NCBI RefSeq assembly: GCF_900128945.1
Contig: NZ_FQUD01000003.1
Span: 558,001 to 622,000, forward strand
Length of the DNA: 64,000 bases
Direction of reading: 5' to 3'
Source of the DNA: Chryseobacterium sp. OV279
Lineage (GTDB): Bacteria; Bacteroidota; Bacteroidia; Flavobacteriales; Weeksellaceae
Position numbers and translations under genes: made by a program. The notes under the pieces are model-generated. The model was given only the letters and a program-made list of their open reading frames with translations. It was not told where the DNA came from and ran no database searches. Shown here piece after piece: positions 40,396 through 48,023 of this stretch (positions within the stretch are counted from its first letter, which is position 1; the number at the start of each line of letters is the position of its first letter).

Positions 40396-40896
40396 ATGGA
40401 ATTTCAAAAAAATCTTTTAGAATATATCAGCCAGTCGCTTCTGACCGCAGGTGAAACCATCTCGGTCGCAGAAAGTGTTACTTCAGGATGCCTTCAGCTG
40501 GCTTTTTCACAGATGCCCAATGCTTCTTTATTTTTCAAAGGAGGGATGACCACTTATACACTGCCTCAGAAAGTAGAGCTTTTGCAGGTTGACAGAGAGG
40601 AAGCCCAGGACTGCGACTGTGTATCAGAGAATGTTGCCAAAACGATGGCTCTGAATGTCGCTAAACTCTTTAATTCCGACTGGTCCATTGCCACTACGGG
40701 ATATTGTACTCCGATAAGAAAATCATTGTACAAAATTTTCGCGTATTTCTCATTTTCATATAAAGGAGAGGTTATTCTCACCAAAAAACTGGAATTGCAT
40801 CCCAAAACACAGGCTTTGAATGCCCAGATGTATTATACGGAGTTTATTTTAGGTTGTTTTAAAAGTGAGATCAATCAGCTGTTGATTTTAAAATAA
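40396..40896 (+). CDS. CinA C-terminal-domain protein
   Basis: The 166-residue product matches the stand-alone CinA/PncC domain: the VAESVTSGCLQLAFSQMP start (usual AESCTGG, here AESVTSG), then GGMTTYTLPQKVELLQV and ATTGYCTP. In CinA/PncC this domain deamidates nicotinamide mononucleotide in NAD repair. The changed AESVTSG and ATTGYC motifs differ from the canonical ones, so activity is uncertain. It follows the catalase gene by 39 bases in the same operon. Confidence 0.8.
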   Translation: MEFQKNLLEYISQSLLTAGETISVAESVTSGCLQLAFSQMPNASLFFKGGMTTYTLPQKVELLQVDREEAQDCDCVSENVAKTMALNVAKLFNSDWSIATTGYCTPIRKSLYKIFAYFSFSYKGEVILTKKLELHPKTQALNAQMYYTEFILGCFKSEINQLLILK

Positions 40897-40981
40897 TTTC
40901 ATTAAGAAAGTAAGGCAGATCAGTCTCAAAAATTCAGAGATCTACATACTGAATTTAATGTTAAACTTTAAGTTCATTACC

Positions 40982-41638
40982 ATGTCCAAAAAAGGTTTCT
41001 TTTACCGTAACAGTTTGAGTATTGTTGTTCTTGGATTGATGCTTATCTGTCTGTTGGGACAGTTTTTTACAGGATGGAAAACGCTGAATAAAGAACTGGC
41101 AGAACAGGGAAGCTCTATGCTCAGTCTGGGTGACTATATTCACAGCGGACATTTTATACAGGCTACATTTGAGAACTGGGAAAGCGAATTCCTCCAGATG
41201 ATGCTGTATATTGTCCTCACTGTTTCTTTAAGACAAAAAGGTTCCAGTGAATCAAAATCTCTGGAGGAAAAAGAAGACGTGGACAAAGAACCGCACCCTC
41301 ATGCAAAAGCTCCATGGCCGGTTAAGAAAGGCGGAATGTGGCTTGCTCTATACAAACATTCCTTATCCTTAGCATTTGCCCTTTTGTTTCTGGCAAGCTT
41401 TGGAATGCACTTTTATGGCAGTCTCAAAGACTATAATGAAGAACAGATGGTAAAGCATGAACCCACGGTTTCCGCTATGCACTATATATCAGACTCCCGG
41501 TTTTGGTTTGAATCTTTTCAGAACTGGCAAAGTGAATTTCTGGCGGTTTTCTCTATTGTTATTCTCTCTATTTGGCTTCGTGAAAAAGGATCGCCTGAAT
41601 CTAAGCCGGTAGATATGGCACATGATGAAACGCCTTAA
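40982..41638 (+). CDS. DUF6766 membrane protein with an internal duplication
   Basis: From ATG 40982 the 218-residue protein consists of two similar halves, each with two membrane helices and the tail FENWESEFLQ...SLRQKGSSESK (half one) or FQNWQSEFLA...WLREKGSPESK (half two). A charged loop rich in Lys, Glu and His joins them. This matches DUF6766, which I recall as often lying near catalase and stress genes. The start at 40958 adds eight residues (MLNFKFIT) and is less likely. Its TAA stop interlocks with the stop of the convergent AraC gene in one TTAA. Confidence 0.78.
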   Translation: MSKKGFFYRNSLSIVVLGLMLICLLGQFFTGWKTLNKELAEQGSSMLSLGDYIHSGHFIQATFENWESEFLQMMLYIVLTVSLRQKGSSESKSLEEKEDVDKEPHPHAKAPWPVKKGGMWLALYKHSLSLAFALLFLASFGMHFYGSLKDYNEEQMVKHEPTVSAMHYISDSRFWFESFQNWQSEFLAVFSIVILSIWLREKGSPESKPVDMAHDETP

Positions 41639-42441
41639 CTTACTTTTTTTACTTTAGGTTTAGATTTCATAATGGCATAATAAGAAGAGGTAAACGCTGA
41701 TAAACTCTGGTAACCCACTTTGTAAGCGATCTGGCTTAATGTAAAGTTTCCGGTATCGATAAGCTCAATACTTTTCAGAATTCTTACAAGCTGATGGTAT
41801 TTCTGAAGGGTAATTCCCGTTTCATTCTTAAATATTCTCTGAAGACTTCGGACAGACATTTGAGCCTTTTCTGCCAGTTCATCAGCATTCAGGCTGTATT
41901 TAAAATTGGTATTGATATACGTACAAACGGGAATGAGTCTTGCATCCGACGGAACAGGGATTTCAAGATAACTACTTTCTCTGCAGAAATTGGGTAGACT
42001 TTTCAAAATGGCTTTAAAAAACAGATCCTGCTCTTCATCTTCTTCTATCAGCTGATTCCACTTGGAAGCATACAAAAGCATTTCCTTCAAAACGGGTGGA
42101 ACTGCAAAAACATGAACATTCCGGTAGAAATCATCCTCAAAAACAGTTTTAAATAAGAAAACCATCAGATTGACCGTTTTTGCTTCTGAAGAGATTCTGT
42201 GGGCCTTTCCTGAGGGAACCCAAATCACATGATACTGAGGCACAAGATAGATCTTCCGATCAATATGGAAATACTGATAACCTTCTTCCACAAAGGTAAG
42301 CTGAGCACGTTGATGGGCATGTTCATGATCATCATGCTTCCAGTCTTTTTCACTCCAGACATACGCTTCTTTTCCGATGGTATCTACAAATCGGCTGTCA
42401 CTCTGTTCCGTTAAACCACATTTTATGATGTCGTTCTGCAT
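41635..42441 (-). CDS. AraC-family regulator with N-terminal cupin
   Basis: The 268-residue protein has a cupin-like sensor (about 25-110, HEHAHQRAQLTFVEEGYQYFHIDRKIYLVPQYHVIWVPSGKAHRI) and two helix-turn-helices at the C terminus (about 175-265, LNADELAEKAQMSVRSLQRIFKNETGITLQKY; LSQIAYKVGYQSLSAF). The His-rich cupin could bind a metal or small ligand. Its promoter faces away from the flavodoxin-RidA gene, with which it shares a short intergenic region, so that gene is the probable target. Confidence 0.88.
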   Translation of the reverse strand: MQNDIIKCGLTEQSDSRFVDTIGKEAYVWSEKDWKHDDHEHAHQRAQLTFVEEGYQYFHIDRKIYLVPQYHVIWVPSGKAHRISSEAKTVNLMVFLFKTVFEDDFYRNVHVFAVPPVLKEMLLYASKWNQLIEEDEEQDLFFKAILKSLPNFCRESSYLEIPVPSDARLIPVCTYINTNFKYSLNADELAEKAQMSVRSLQRIFKNETGITLQKYHQLVRILKSIELIDTGNFTLSQIAYKVGYQSLSAFTSSYYAIMKSKPKVKKVS

Positions 42442-42452
42442 AGAATTTTTGG

Positions 42453-42484
42453 CAAAGTTAATAAAAACGACAATACTAATTTTG
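42453..42484. promoter_or_regulatory. Divergent -7 boxes between AraC and flavodoxin-RidA genes
   Basis: TAACTTTG faces left at 42453-42460, 12 bases before ATG 42441. TAATTTTG faces right at 42477-42484, 26 bases before ATG 42510. Confidence 0.6.
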
Positions 42485-42509
42485 TATGGTAATTATTTAT
42501 CTATTAAAA

Positions 42510-43655
42510 ATGAAAAAACTAAGTACGGTTTTTGTATTAATTTTATTATTAAAAATCACCACAATCATGGCACAGGAAAATAAATCTAAAATACTGGTCC
42601 TCATTCATTCGGATAATGGAGGAACCTATGAATTGGCTAAAGAAATAGCAACCGGCATCGAAAGCAGCAAAAATGCTACGGCGGTCATTAAACAAGTCAA
42701 AGAATCACAAAACTCAAAACTGAAAAATATCCCTGTAGCATCGGTGGAAGAATTGCCTTCTTATGACGGGATCGCTTTTGGATCACCCATTTATTTCGGG
42801 AATATCAGTACAGGAATGAGTGAATTCTTATCGAAGACCGTTAATTTATGGACCAATCATGCGCTGGAAGGAATGCCCGCAACCGTTTTTATGTCTGCAG
42901 GAAGTGGTGCAGGAAAAGAACTGGCGCTTAATGCATTCTGGAATACGTTAGCCGTTCATGGAATGGTATTGGTTTCCAACGGAATCAGAGGAACTGAAAG
43001 TATTAATAAAGCGATTCCTCAGGGTAATACGGTTTTAGGCGTGACAAGCATGGCTTCACTGAAAGATGTGGAAAGACCCACAAAAGATGAACGCGCGCTG
43101 GCAGAACTTCAGGGAAGTAATTTTGCTAAAACAGCTTTAGCTTTAAAAGGAACATTCAGCAAAAAAGTGACAGCAGTTGCTCCTGTAGAAAAATCCGAAG
43201 ATATCAACGCTCTATTGAAACAGAAAAACATTACCCTTCCAAAAGTTCCCCAGCCAGCTGGAAATTATAAGCCTTATGTACGTTCCGGAAATCTGGTATT
43301 TATCAACCAGGTGGCTTTAAAAGACGGAAAAATTTTAAACCCGGGAAAATTAGGCGTTGAAGTAAATGAACAACAGGTTAAAGAAGCTACAAAAGCTACG
43401 ATGCTGAACGTTATCGCCGTTTTAAAAGAAGCGGTAGGCGGTGATCTTAATAAAGTAAAACAATGTGTGCAACTTACAGGAATCTTTAATACAAAAGATG
43501 ATTATACAAAACACGCAGACCTTATGAATACAGCTTCAGACCTGACGGTAGAAATCCTGGGAGAAAAAGGGAAACATGCGAGAGCGACTCTGGGAGCTTC
43601 CTCTATTCCTGTGAATTCTTCGGTGGAAATTCAGGCTATTTTTGAAGTGGAATAA
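42510..43655 (+). CDS. Exported flavodoxin/WrbA-like domain fused to a RidA-like domain
   Basis: From ATG 42510 the 381-residue protein has a signal peptide (MKKLSTVFVLILLLKITTIMAQ), a flavodoxin/WrbA-type domain (about 25-200) with LVLIHSDNGGTYELAKEIATGIE, IAFGSPIYFGNISTGMSEFL and FMSAGSGAGKELAL, and a RidA/YjgF-type domain (about 245-381) with YVRSGNLVFINQVALKDGKI and NVIAVLKEAVGGDLNKVKQCVQLTGIF. RidA proteins hydrolyse reactive enamines/imines; flavodoxin domains carry FMN. The Arg needed for canonical RidA deaminase activity is not in its usual context (ARATLGASSIPVNSSVEIQAIFEV has Arg). Both activities would act in the periplasm. The fusion is unusual. Confidence 0.85.
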   Translation: MKKLSTVFVLILLLKITTIMAQENKSKILVLIHSDNGGTYELAKEIATGIESSKNATAVIKQVKESQNSKLKNIPVASVEELPSYDGIAFGSPIYFGNISTGMSEFLSKTVNLWTNHALEGMPATVFMSAGSGAGKELALNAFWNTLAVHGMVLVSNGIRGTESINKAIPQGNTVLGVTSMASLKDVERPTKDERALAELQGSNFAKTALALKGTFSKKVTAVAPVEKSEDINALLKQKNITLPKVPQPAGNYKPYVRSGNLVFINQVALKDGKILNPGKLGVEVNEQQVKEATKATMLNVIAVLKEAVGGDLNKVKQCVQLTGIFNTKDDYTKHADLMNTASDLTVEILGEKGKHARATLGASSIPVNSSVEIQAIFEVE

Positions 43656-43720
43656 ATCACTTATAAATCGATACAAATCTGCTTTATTTGCTTAATCTGC
43701 GGGAAAAATGAACTGAGAAC

Positions 43721-44023
43721 TTCATTTTAATCTCTCGCTGATCTGGCAAATAGAGCAGATTTTTTTATTTCTGATTACCTTCTAAATATTCAATAGGGAT
43801 GGGCTTTAGCCCATCTGAACAATAGGAAACTCCTTACAATGGCTTTAGCCAAAACCACTAAATGTAGAATTTATTTCATTTTAATTTCTCGCAAATTTGG
43901 CAGATAAAGCAGATTTTCATTTCTAATTACACTCCTAAATATTCAATAGGGATGGGCTTTAGCCCATCTAAACAATAAAAAAACTCCTTACAACGGCTTT
44001 AGCCAAAACCTGGAAATATAAAA
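43721..44023. repeat. Two tandem copies of a composite 155-base repeat
   Basis: Copies run about 43721-43875 and 43876-44030 (into the next gene's tail). Each has TTCATTTTAAT, a GCAGATTT block, ATTCAATAGGGATGGGCTTTAGCCCATC and GGCTTTAGCCAAAACC. An inverted, phase-shifted copy lies at 54412-54553. The rest of the gap from 43656 holds nothing else. Confidence 0.75.
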
Positions 44024-45469
44024 TTATTTTATCCGGCCTGTATGAAATTGCAGAACTTTTGAAATGATTTTTATACTATCCTCCAACTGTTCTTCGGAAA
44101 GAGATCCATAACTAAGTCTGAATCCGTTGATAATACGATCAGAACTGTATTGCTTTGGATGGATGATGTTGATGCTTTTTTCAAGCAGTGAAGCCGTTAT
44201 AGCATCCCAATCCAGATTTTCTTTCGGGACAATCCAAAAGGCAAGACCTCCTTCAGGAAGTGTAAAATCGGCGACATCTTTCAAGTGCTTTTCTAAAAAA
44301 CTGTTCACCAGATCCCTTTTATTTCTGTAATGGACGGTGGCTTTTTTAATGTGCTTTTTAACAGTACCTTCTTTAATGAGCTGCAGTACGGCTTGTTCCA
44401 TAATGACATCACCCTGAACATCAATAATCTTCCTCAAGTCTCCTATTTTTTGAATCAAATTAGGATCTTTGGATGCCAGATAGCCGATCCGCAGGGCAGG
44501 AGCCACTACTTTACTCAGTGTACCCACATACACATAGCTGTTGAGTTCATCAAAGCTGGAAACCGGAAGGATAGGGCGGTATCCAAAATGAAACTCATTG
44601 TCATAATCATCTTCAATGATGGTCATTCCATGTTTGTTGGATAATTCAATTAATTCCAGTCTTCGTGCTAAACTTAAAGTAACCGTTGTAGGATATTGTC
44701 TGTGAGGCGTAATATAAATCGCTTTTACATTTTTATTTTCTGTTAAAAGCTTTTCAATGTCTTTAGTAACAATCCCTTCTTCATCTACTGCTGCCGGAAG
44801 AAGTTCTGCCCCGGCATATTCAAAGGCTTTCCAGGCGGGTTTGTACCCCGGATTTTCTACAATAACCTGATCTCCGGGTTTTAACAGACATTGAGCGGTC
44901 AGAAACATCGCCATCTGGCTTCCCCTCGTGATTGAAATTTCATTTTCATTGATATGCATTCCCCGCTGGTGGTTCAGCATCTGGGAAATGGTTTTCCGGA
45001 ATTCAATATCGCCGTGTTCATTGCCGTAGCCCATCATCTGCCACTTTGCTTTCCTGTTAAAGATTTGGCGGTAAGCACGGGCGAGTTCTGTTACGGGCGC
45101 TATTTTACTGTCGGGATGACCATCATCAAAATTGATCATAGGCTTGCTTAAAGCGAACGAAGCCTCTTCAGCCTCAGGATCCCTTATGCTTTGCCTTTCC
45201 TGTACAACTGGAAGTTTGTCAGATACGAAGATTCCTTTTCTTTCTTTGGAGATCACCCATTCTTCATTGATGAGCACCTGATAGGCTTCCACCACCGTAT
45301 TTCTGTTGATCTTCAGCATTAAAGCAAGATTTCGGCTTCCGGGAAGTGCATCCCCGGCATTGAGTCTTCCGGAACGTATATCCGCAATGATGGTATCCGC
45401 GATCTGCAGATACACGGCTTTTTCAAGCTCTTTATCTATTTCAAGTTCTAATTTCCAAGGACGAAGCAT
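44024..45469 (-). CDS. MocR-type regulator beside a cupin/DapA-like operon
   Basis: From ATG 45469 the 481-residue protein has a GntR winged helix (about 20-85, LNAGDALPGSRNLALMLKINRNTVVEAYQVL) and an aminotransferase-like domain with YVGTLSKVVAPALRIGYLAS (PLP Lys). ATG 45502 is an alternative but would sit only a few bases from the predicted transcription start. The gene diverges from a cupin and a DapA-like lyase, its probable targets. Effector likely an amino compound bound as a PLP aldimine. Confidence 0.88.
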   Translation of the reverse strand: MLRPWKLELEIDKELEKAVYLQIADTIIADIRSGRLNAGDALPGSRNLALMLKINRNTVVEAYQVLINEEWVISKERKGIFVSDKLPVVQERQSIRDPEAEEASFALSKPMINFDDGHPDSKIAPVTELARAYRQIFNRKAKWQMMGYGNEHGDIEFRKTISQMLNHQRGMHINENEISITRGSQMAMFLTAQCLLKPGDQVIVENPGYKPAWKAFEYAGAELLPAAVDEEGIVTKDIEKLLTENKNVKAIYITPHRQYPTTVTLSLARRLELIELSNKHGMTIIEDDYDNEFHFGYRPILPVSSFDELNSYVYVGTLSKVVAPALRIGYLASKDPNLIQKIGDLRKIIDVQGDVIMEQAVLQLIKEGTVKKHIKKATVHYRNKRDLVNSFLEKHLKDVADFTLPEGGLAFWIVPKENLDWDAITASLLEKSINIIHPKQYSSDRIINGFRLSYGSLSEEQLEDSIKIISKVLQFHTGRIK

Positions 45470-45512
45470 CTGGACTACCTGTTTATGTAAAAACTGAATC
45501 ATTTAAACAGTC

Positions 45513-45531
45513 CAAAGATAAGGTAATTTTG
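45513..45531. promoter_or_regulatory. Overlapping divergent -7 boxes between MocR and cupin genes
   Basis: TATCTTTG faces left at 45513-45520 and TAATTTTG faces right at 45524-45531, three bases apart. The two promoters must compete for polymerase. Confidence 0.55.
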
Positions 45532-45570
45532 TCATGCAATAACGCACAAACAATTAAAATTTAAAACATC

Positions 45571-46026
45571 ATGGACAAAAAAGATTTCAGTTCAAAAGAC
45601 TTTCACGAAACATTCGCAAGACCAAAGTACGTAAAACCCAGCCATTTGATTCATAAAAATGTAGAAAATGCAGGGGAGCACAATCAATTTTCAACGGAAA
45701 GAAAGCACCCGGTTTTCTTTGTAGACCTTCCAAGCAAAAATGTAAGTATGACGATTGGTGGATTAACTCCGGGGCAGCAGACCAATAGACACCGTCACAC
45801 GTATGAAACGGTACTGTATGTAATCGAAGGGAAAGGATGGACAGAAGTAGAGGACGAGAGAGTACATTGGGAAGCAGGAGACGCAGTTTATATTCCTTCC
45901 TGGGCTTGGCATAAACACCAGAATCTTAGTGATACAGAATCTGCAAAATATTTAGCCTGCGAAAATGCTCCACAGCTTCAGAACTTAGGCGTTGCACTGA
46001 GAGAAGAAGAAGGAAGAGACCTGTAG
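45571..46026 (+). CDS. Cupin-domain protein
   Basis: The 151-residue single-cupin protein has the metal-binding motif pair: PGQQTNRHRHTYETVLYVIEGKGW and DAVYIPSWAWHKHQNLS, with His/His/Glu in motif one and His in motif two. Cupins of this size include dioxygenases and isomerases; the reaction is not defined by sequence. It precedes the DapA-like gene and opposes MocR, suggesting a short catabolic pathway. Confidence 0.82.
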   Translation: MDKKDFSSKDFHETFARPKYVKPSHLIHKNVENAGEHNQFSTERKHPVFFVDLPSKNVSMTIGGLTPGQQTNRHRHTYETVLYVIEGKGWTEVEDERVHWEAGDAVYIPSWAWHKHQNLSDTESAKYLACENAPQLQNLGVALREEEGRDL

Positions 46027-46161
46027 AATTCGAAGGTTAAGATTAAGTCTAAGGATAAGATTTAGGGGTTAGGTGGATTCAATTTAAGATTCAGAAGAAA
46101 GCTTTGATCGGCTTCATTCATATCCAACCAAACACTTTTTAAATAGGAAATAAAGAATTTT

Positions 46162-46189
46162 CCCTAATCCCTAATCCCTAATCCCTAAT
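46162..46189. repeat. Four tandem CCCTAAT heptamers
   Basis: CCCTAAT repeats four times in a row in the spacer between the cupin and DapA-like genes. A related GGGGTTAGG string lies near 46064. Confidence 0.8.
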
Positions 46190-46221
46190 CTCAGTTATCA
46201 TTTAATTTAAAAAAATAAAAC

Positions 46222-47106
46222 ATGAAAAATGTTCCATTCAAAGGCATTATTGCTTATCCCATTACGCCTTTTGACCAGAATGAGAAAGTAGATATTCCTC
46301 TTTTTAAAAAACTTGTAGAAAGACTCATCGTTTCAGGAAGCCACGGAATTGCTCCGTTGGGAAGTACAGGAGTAATGCCCTACCTGTCTGATGAAGAAAA
46401 AGAAGCGATCACAGAAGCCTCAATACAACAGACTAAAGGAAGAGTGCCCACATTGGTAGGGGTATCCAACCTTACCACAGAAAAGACTGTTCATCATGCT
46501 CAGTTTGCAGAAAAAGCAGGTGCCGATGCTGTGATGATCATTCCAATGAGCTACTGGAAGCTAACCGATGACGAGATCGTAGCCCATTATGACGCAGTAG
46601 CCAGTAAAATTTCAATTCCTATCATGGCTTATAACAATCCGGCAACCAGTGGAGTAGATATGTCTCCGACACTTTTGAAAAGGCTTTTGGAGATTTCCAA
46701 TGTTACTATGATCAAAGAAAGTACGGGAGATATCCAGAGAATGCATTATCTGAGAAAAGAACTGGGGGAGGAAACGGCCTTCTACAACGGATCCAATCCA
46801 TTAGCGCTGGCTGCATTCACTGCCGGAGCAAGAGGCTGGTGTACTGCGGCACCCAATCTGATTCCTGAACTTAATGTTGGTTTGTATAAAGCTATTGAAG
46901 AAGGGGATCTGGAGAAAGCACAAGAAGTTTTCTACAGACAGTTTGATCTTTTAAAATTCATCGTGAACAAAGGCCTTCCAAGAGCGGTAAAAGCAGGTCT
47001 GAATATTTTAGGTGAAGAAGGAGGAAGCTTAAGAAGCCCGCTGAAACCTCTGTCCGAAAAAGAAACGGAAGAACTTAGAAGTATCATTAAAACCTTGGTC
47101 AATTAA
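46222..47106 (+). CDS. Dihydrodipicolinate synthase-family aldolase/lyase
   Basis: The 294-residue TIM-barrel enzyme has the Schiff-base Lys in TMIKESTGD and the catalytic Tyr in IMAYNNPATSG. The substrate-binding loop reads LGSTGVMP instead of the GTTGE of true DapA, so it is probably not lysine biosynthesis but a related aldolase or dehydratase of sugar acids or amino-acid breakdown. It follows the cupin gene at about 195 bases, with a heptamer repeat in the spacer. The MocR neighbour supports an amino-compound pathway, by inference. Confidence 0.88.
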   Translation: MKNVPFKGIIAYPITPFDQNEKVDIPLFKKLVERLIVSGSHGIAPLGSTGVMPYLSDEEKEAITEASIQQTKGRVPTLVGVSNLTTEKTVHHAQFAEKAGADAVMIIPMSYWKLTDDEIVAHYDAVASKISIPIMAYNNPATSGVDMSPTLLKRLLEISNVTMIKESTGDIQRMHYLRKELGEETAFYNGSNPLALAAFTAGARGWCTAAPNLIPELNVGLYKAIEEGDLEKAQEVFYRQFDLLKFIVNKGLPRAVKAGLNILGEEGGSLRSPLKPLSEKETEELRSIIKTLVN

Positions 47107-47140
47107 TCAATTTCAGGGTATGTGAAAAAGTGAAAAAAAA

Positions 47141-47177
47141 TGGAGGCTTAGGCTCCCGAAGTCACCAGTTTTTTAAT
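47141..47177 (+). terminator. Degenerate TGG-AGGCTT hairpin with T tail
   Basis: TGGAGGCTT...AAGTCACCA pairs with one A-A mismatch and one G-U, followed by GTTTTTT. It resembles the hairpin repeat at 18129-18157 and may end transcription of the DapA-like gene. Confidence 0.45.
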
Positions 47178-47202
47178 GTCAGTTTAATATTTATGTTGTA
47201 GA

Positions 47203-47234
47203 AAAGTTGGCTGAGGAAATCCTCAGCCAACTTT
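47203..47234. terminator. Bidirectional terminator between DapA-like and oxidase-like genes
   Basis: AAAGTTGGCTGAGG-AAAT-CCTCAGCCAACTTT, fourteen perfect pairs. Confidence 0.9.
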
Positions 47235-47237
47235 ATT

Positions 47238-47744
47238 TTATACGACGGCATTTCCTTCTACGCCATCGGAGTTATTGGTTTTAATGCCTGTTAGCGCTGA
47301 AGCTACAAAACTGAACAGGCTGACCAGTTTTCCTGCTTTGGTATCCCAGTAGTACGTTTCTTTGGGTTCTACACGAATGATACTTACATCCGGATCATCT
47401 TTTCCGTCAAACCATGCTTTAGCCATTGGCGACCATTTTTCTTCAATCGTAGCTTTGTCCTTATAAACAGAAGCCTGTCCATAAACCGACAGATATTGAG
47501 AATCGCTGTTGTTCATAAAGAAAAGCTGTACGTTCCGGTCATCTTTGATCTCAAAATTCTTATTGCTGGTTGCACTGCTGATGAACCATAGATTTCCGCT
47601 GTCATCCGTTTCCTGAAGCGTCATAGGCCGGGAATTCAGAGGTGTGGTTCCGAGTTCGGTACAGAACATACATATTCTTGCCTTTTCAGACAGTTCCTGG
47701 ATCTTTTTAATGGCCTCGAGGTGGGTTAAATTTTTTGTTGACAT
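47238..47744 (-). CDS. Pyridoxamine 5'-phosphate oxidase-like stress protein
   Basis: From ATG 47744 the 168-residue protein shows the split-barrel flavin-binding fold of the general stress protein 26 type: ICMFCTELGTTPLNSRPMTLQE, GNLWFISSATSNKNFEIKDDRNVQLFF, SVYGQASVYKDK and VEPKETYYWDTKAGK. Such proteins bind FMN, FAD or F420-like cofactors; the reaction is unknown. The longer frame to 47795 adds residues without homology. It converges on the DapA-like gene. Confidence 0.85.
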   Translation of the reverse strand: MSTKNLTHLEAIKKIQELSEKARICMFCTELGTTPLNSRPMTLQETDDSGNLWFISSATSNKNFEIKDDRNVQLFFMNNSDSQYLSVYGQASVYKDKATIEEKWSPMAKAWFDGKDDPDVSIIRVEPKETYYWDTKAGKLVSLFSFVASALTGIKTNNSDGVEGNAVV

Positions 47745-48023
47745 AATACTATATTTTAGTGATTGGAATTTTAGAATAGAAATGCAATACAGCATTTGTT
47801 GCCTTGTTTAGTTCAAAAATCTAACCAAAAAGGATATTTCTGTAAAAAAATACTCATTAAATATACCAGTTTACCACAGTTTTGTTTGTTTACAAAATGA
47901 TTAGAATGAAGATACGGATAGATTTAAGTCGGAAAAAAGACTTGTGCTCGTCAGAAATAATTATTTTTGTTGGTAGAACCTCTCTCAAAAGGGATTCGAA
48001 CCATTTCAATACGATAAAATCTG

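Noticed and set aside
46162..46189. Telomere-like reading of the CCCTAAT repeat
   Set aside because: Four internal copies in a gene spacer of a bacterial chromosome do not indicate a chromosome end.
47970..48003. TTGGTAGAACC and GGATTCGAACC, resembling tRNA D-arm and T-arm text
   Set aside because: The T-arm does not pair properly and there is no acceptor or anticodon stem; at most a scrap or a coincidence.
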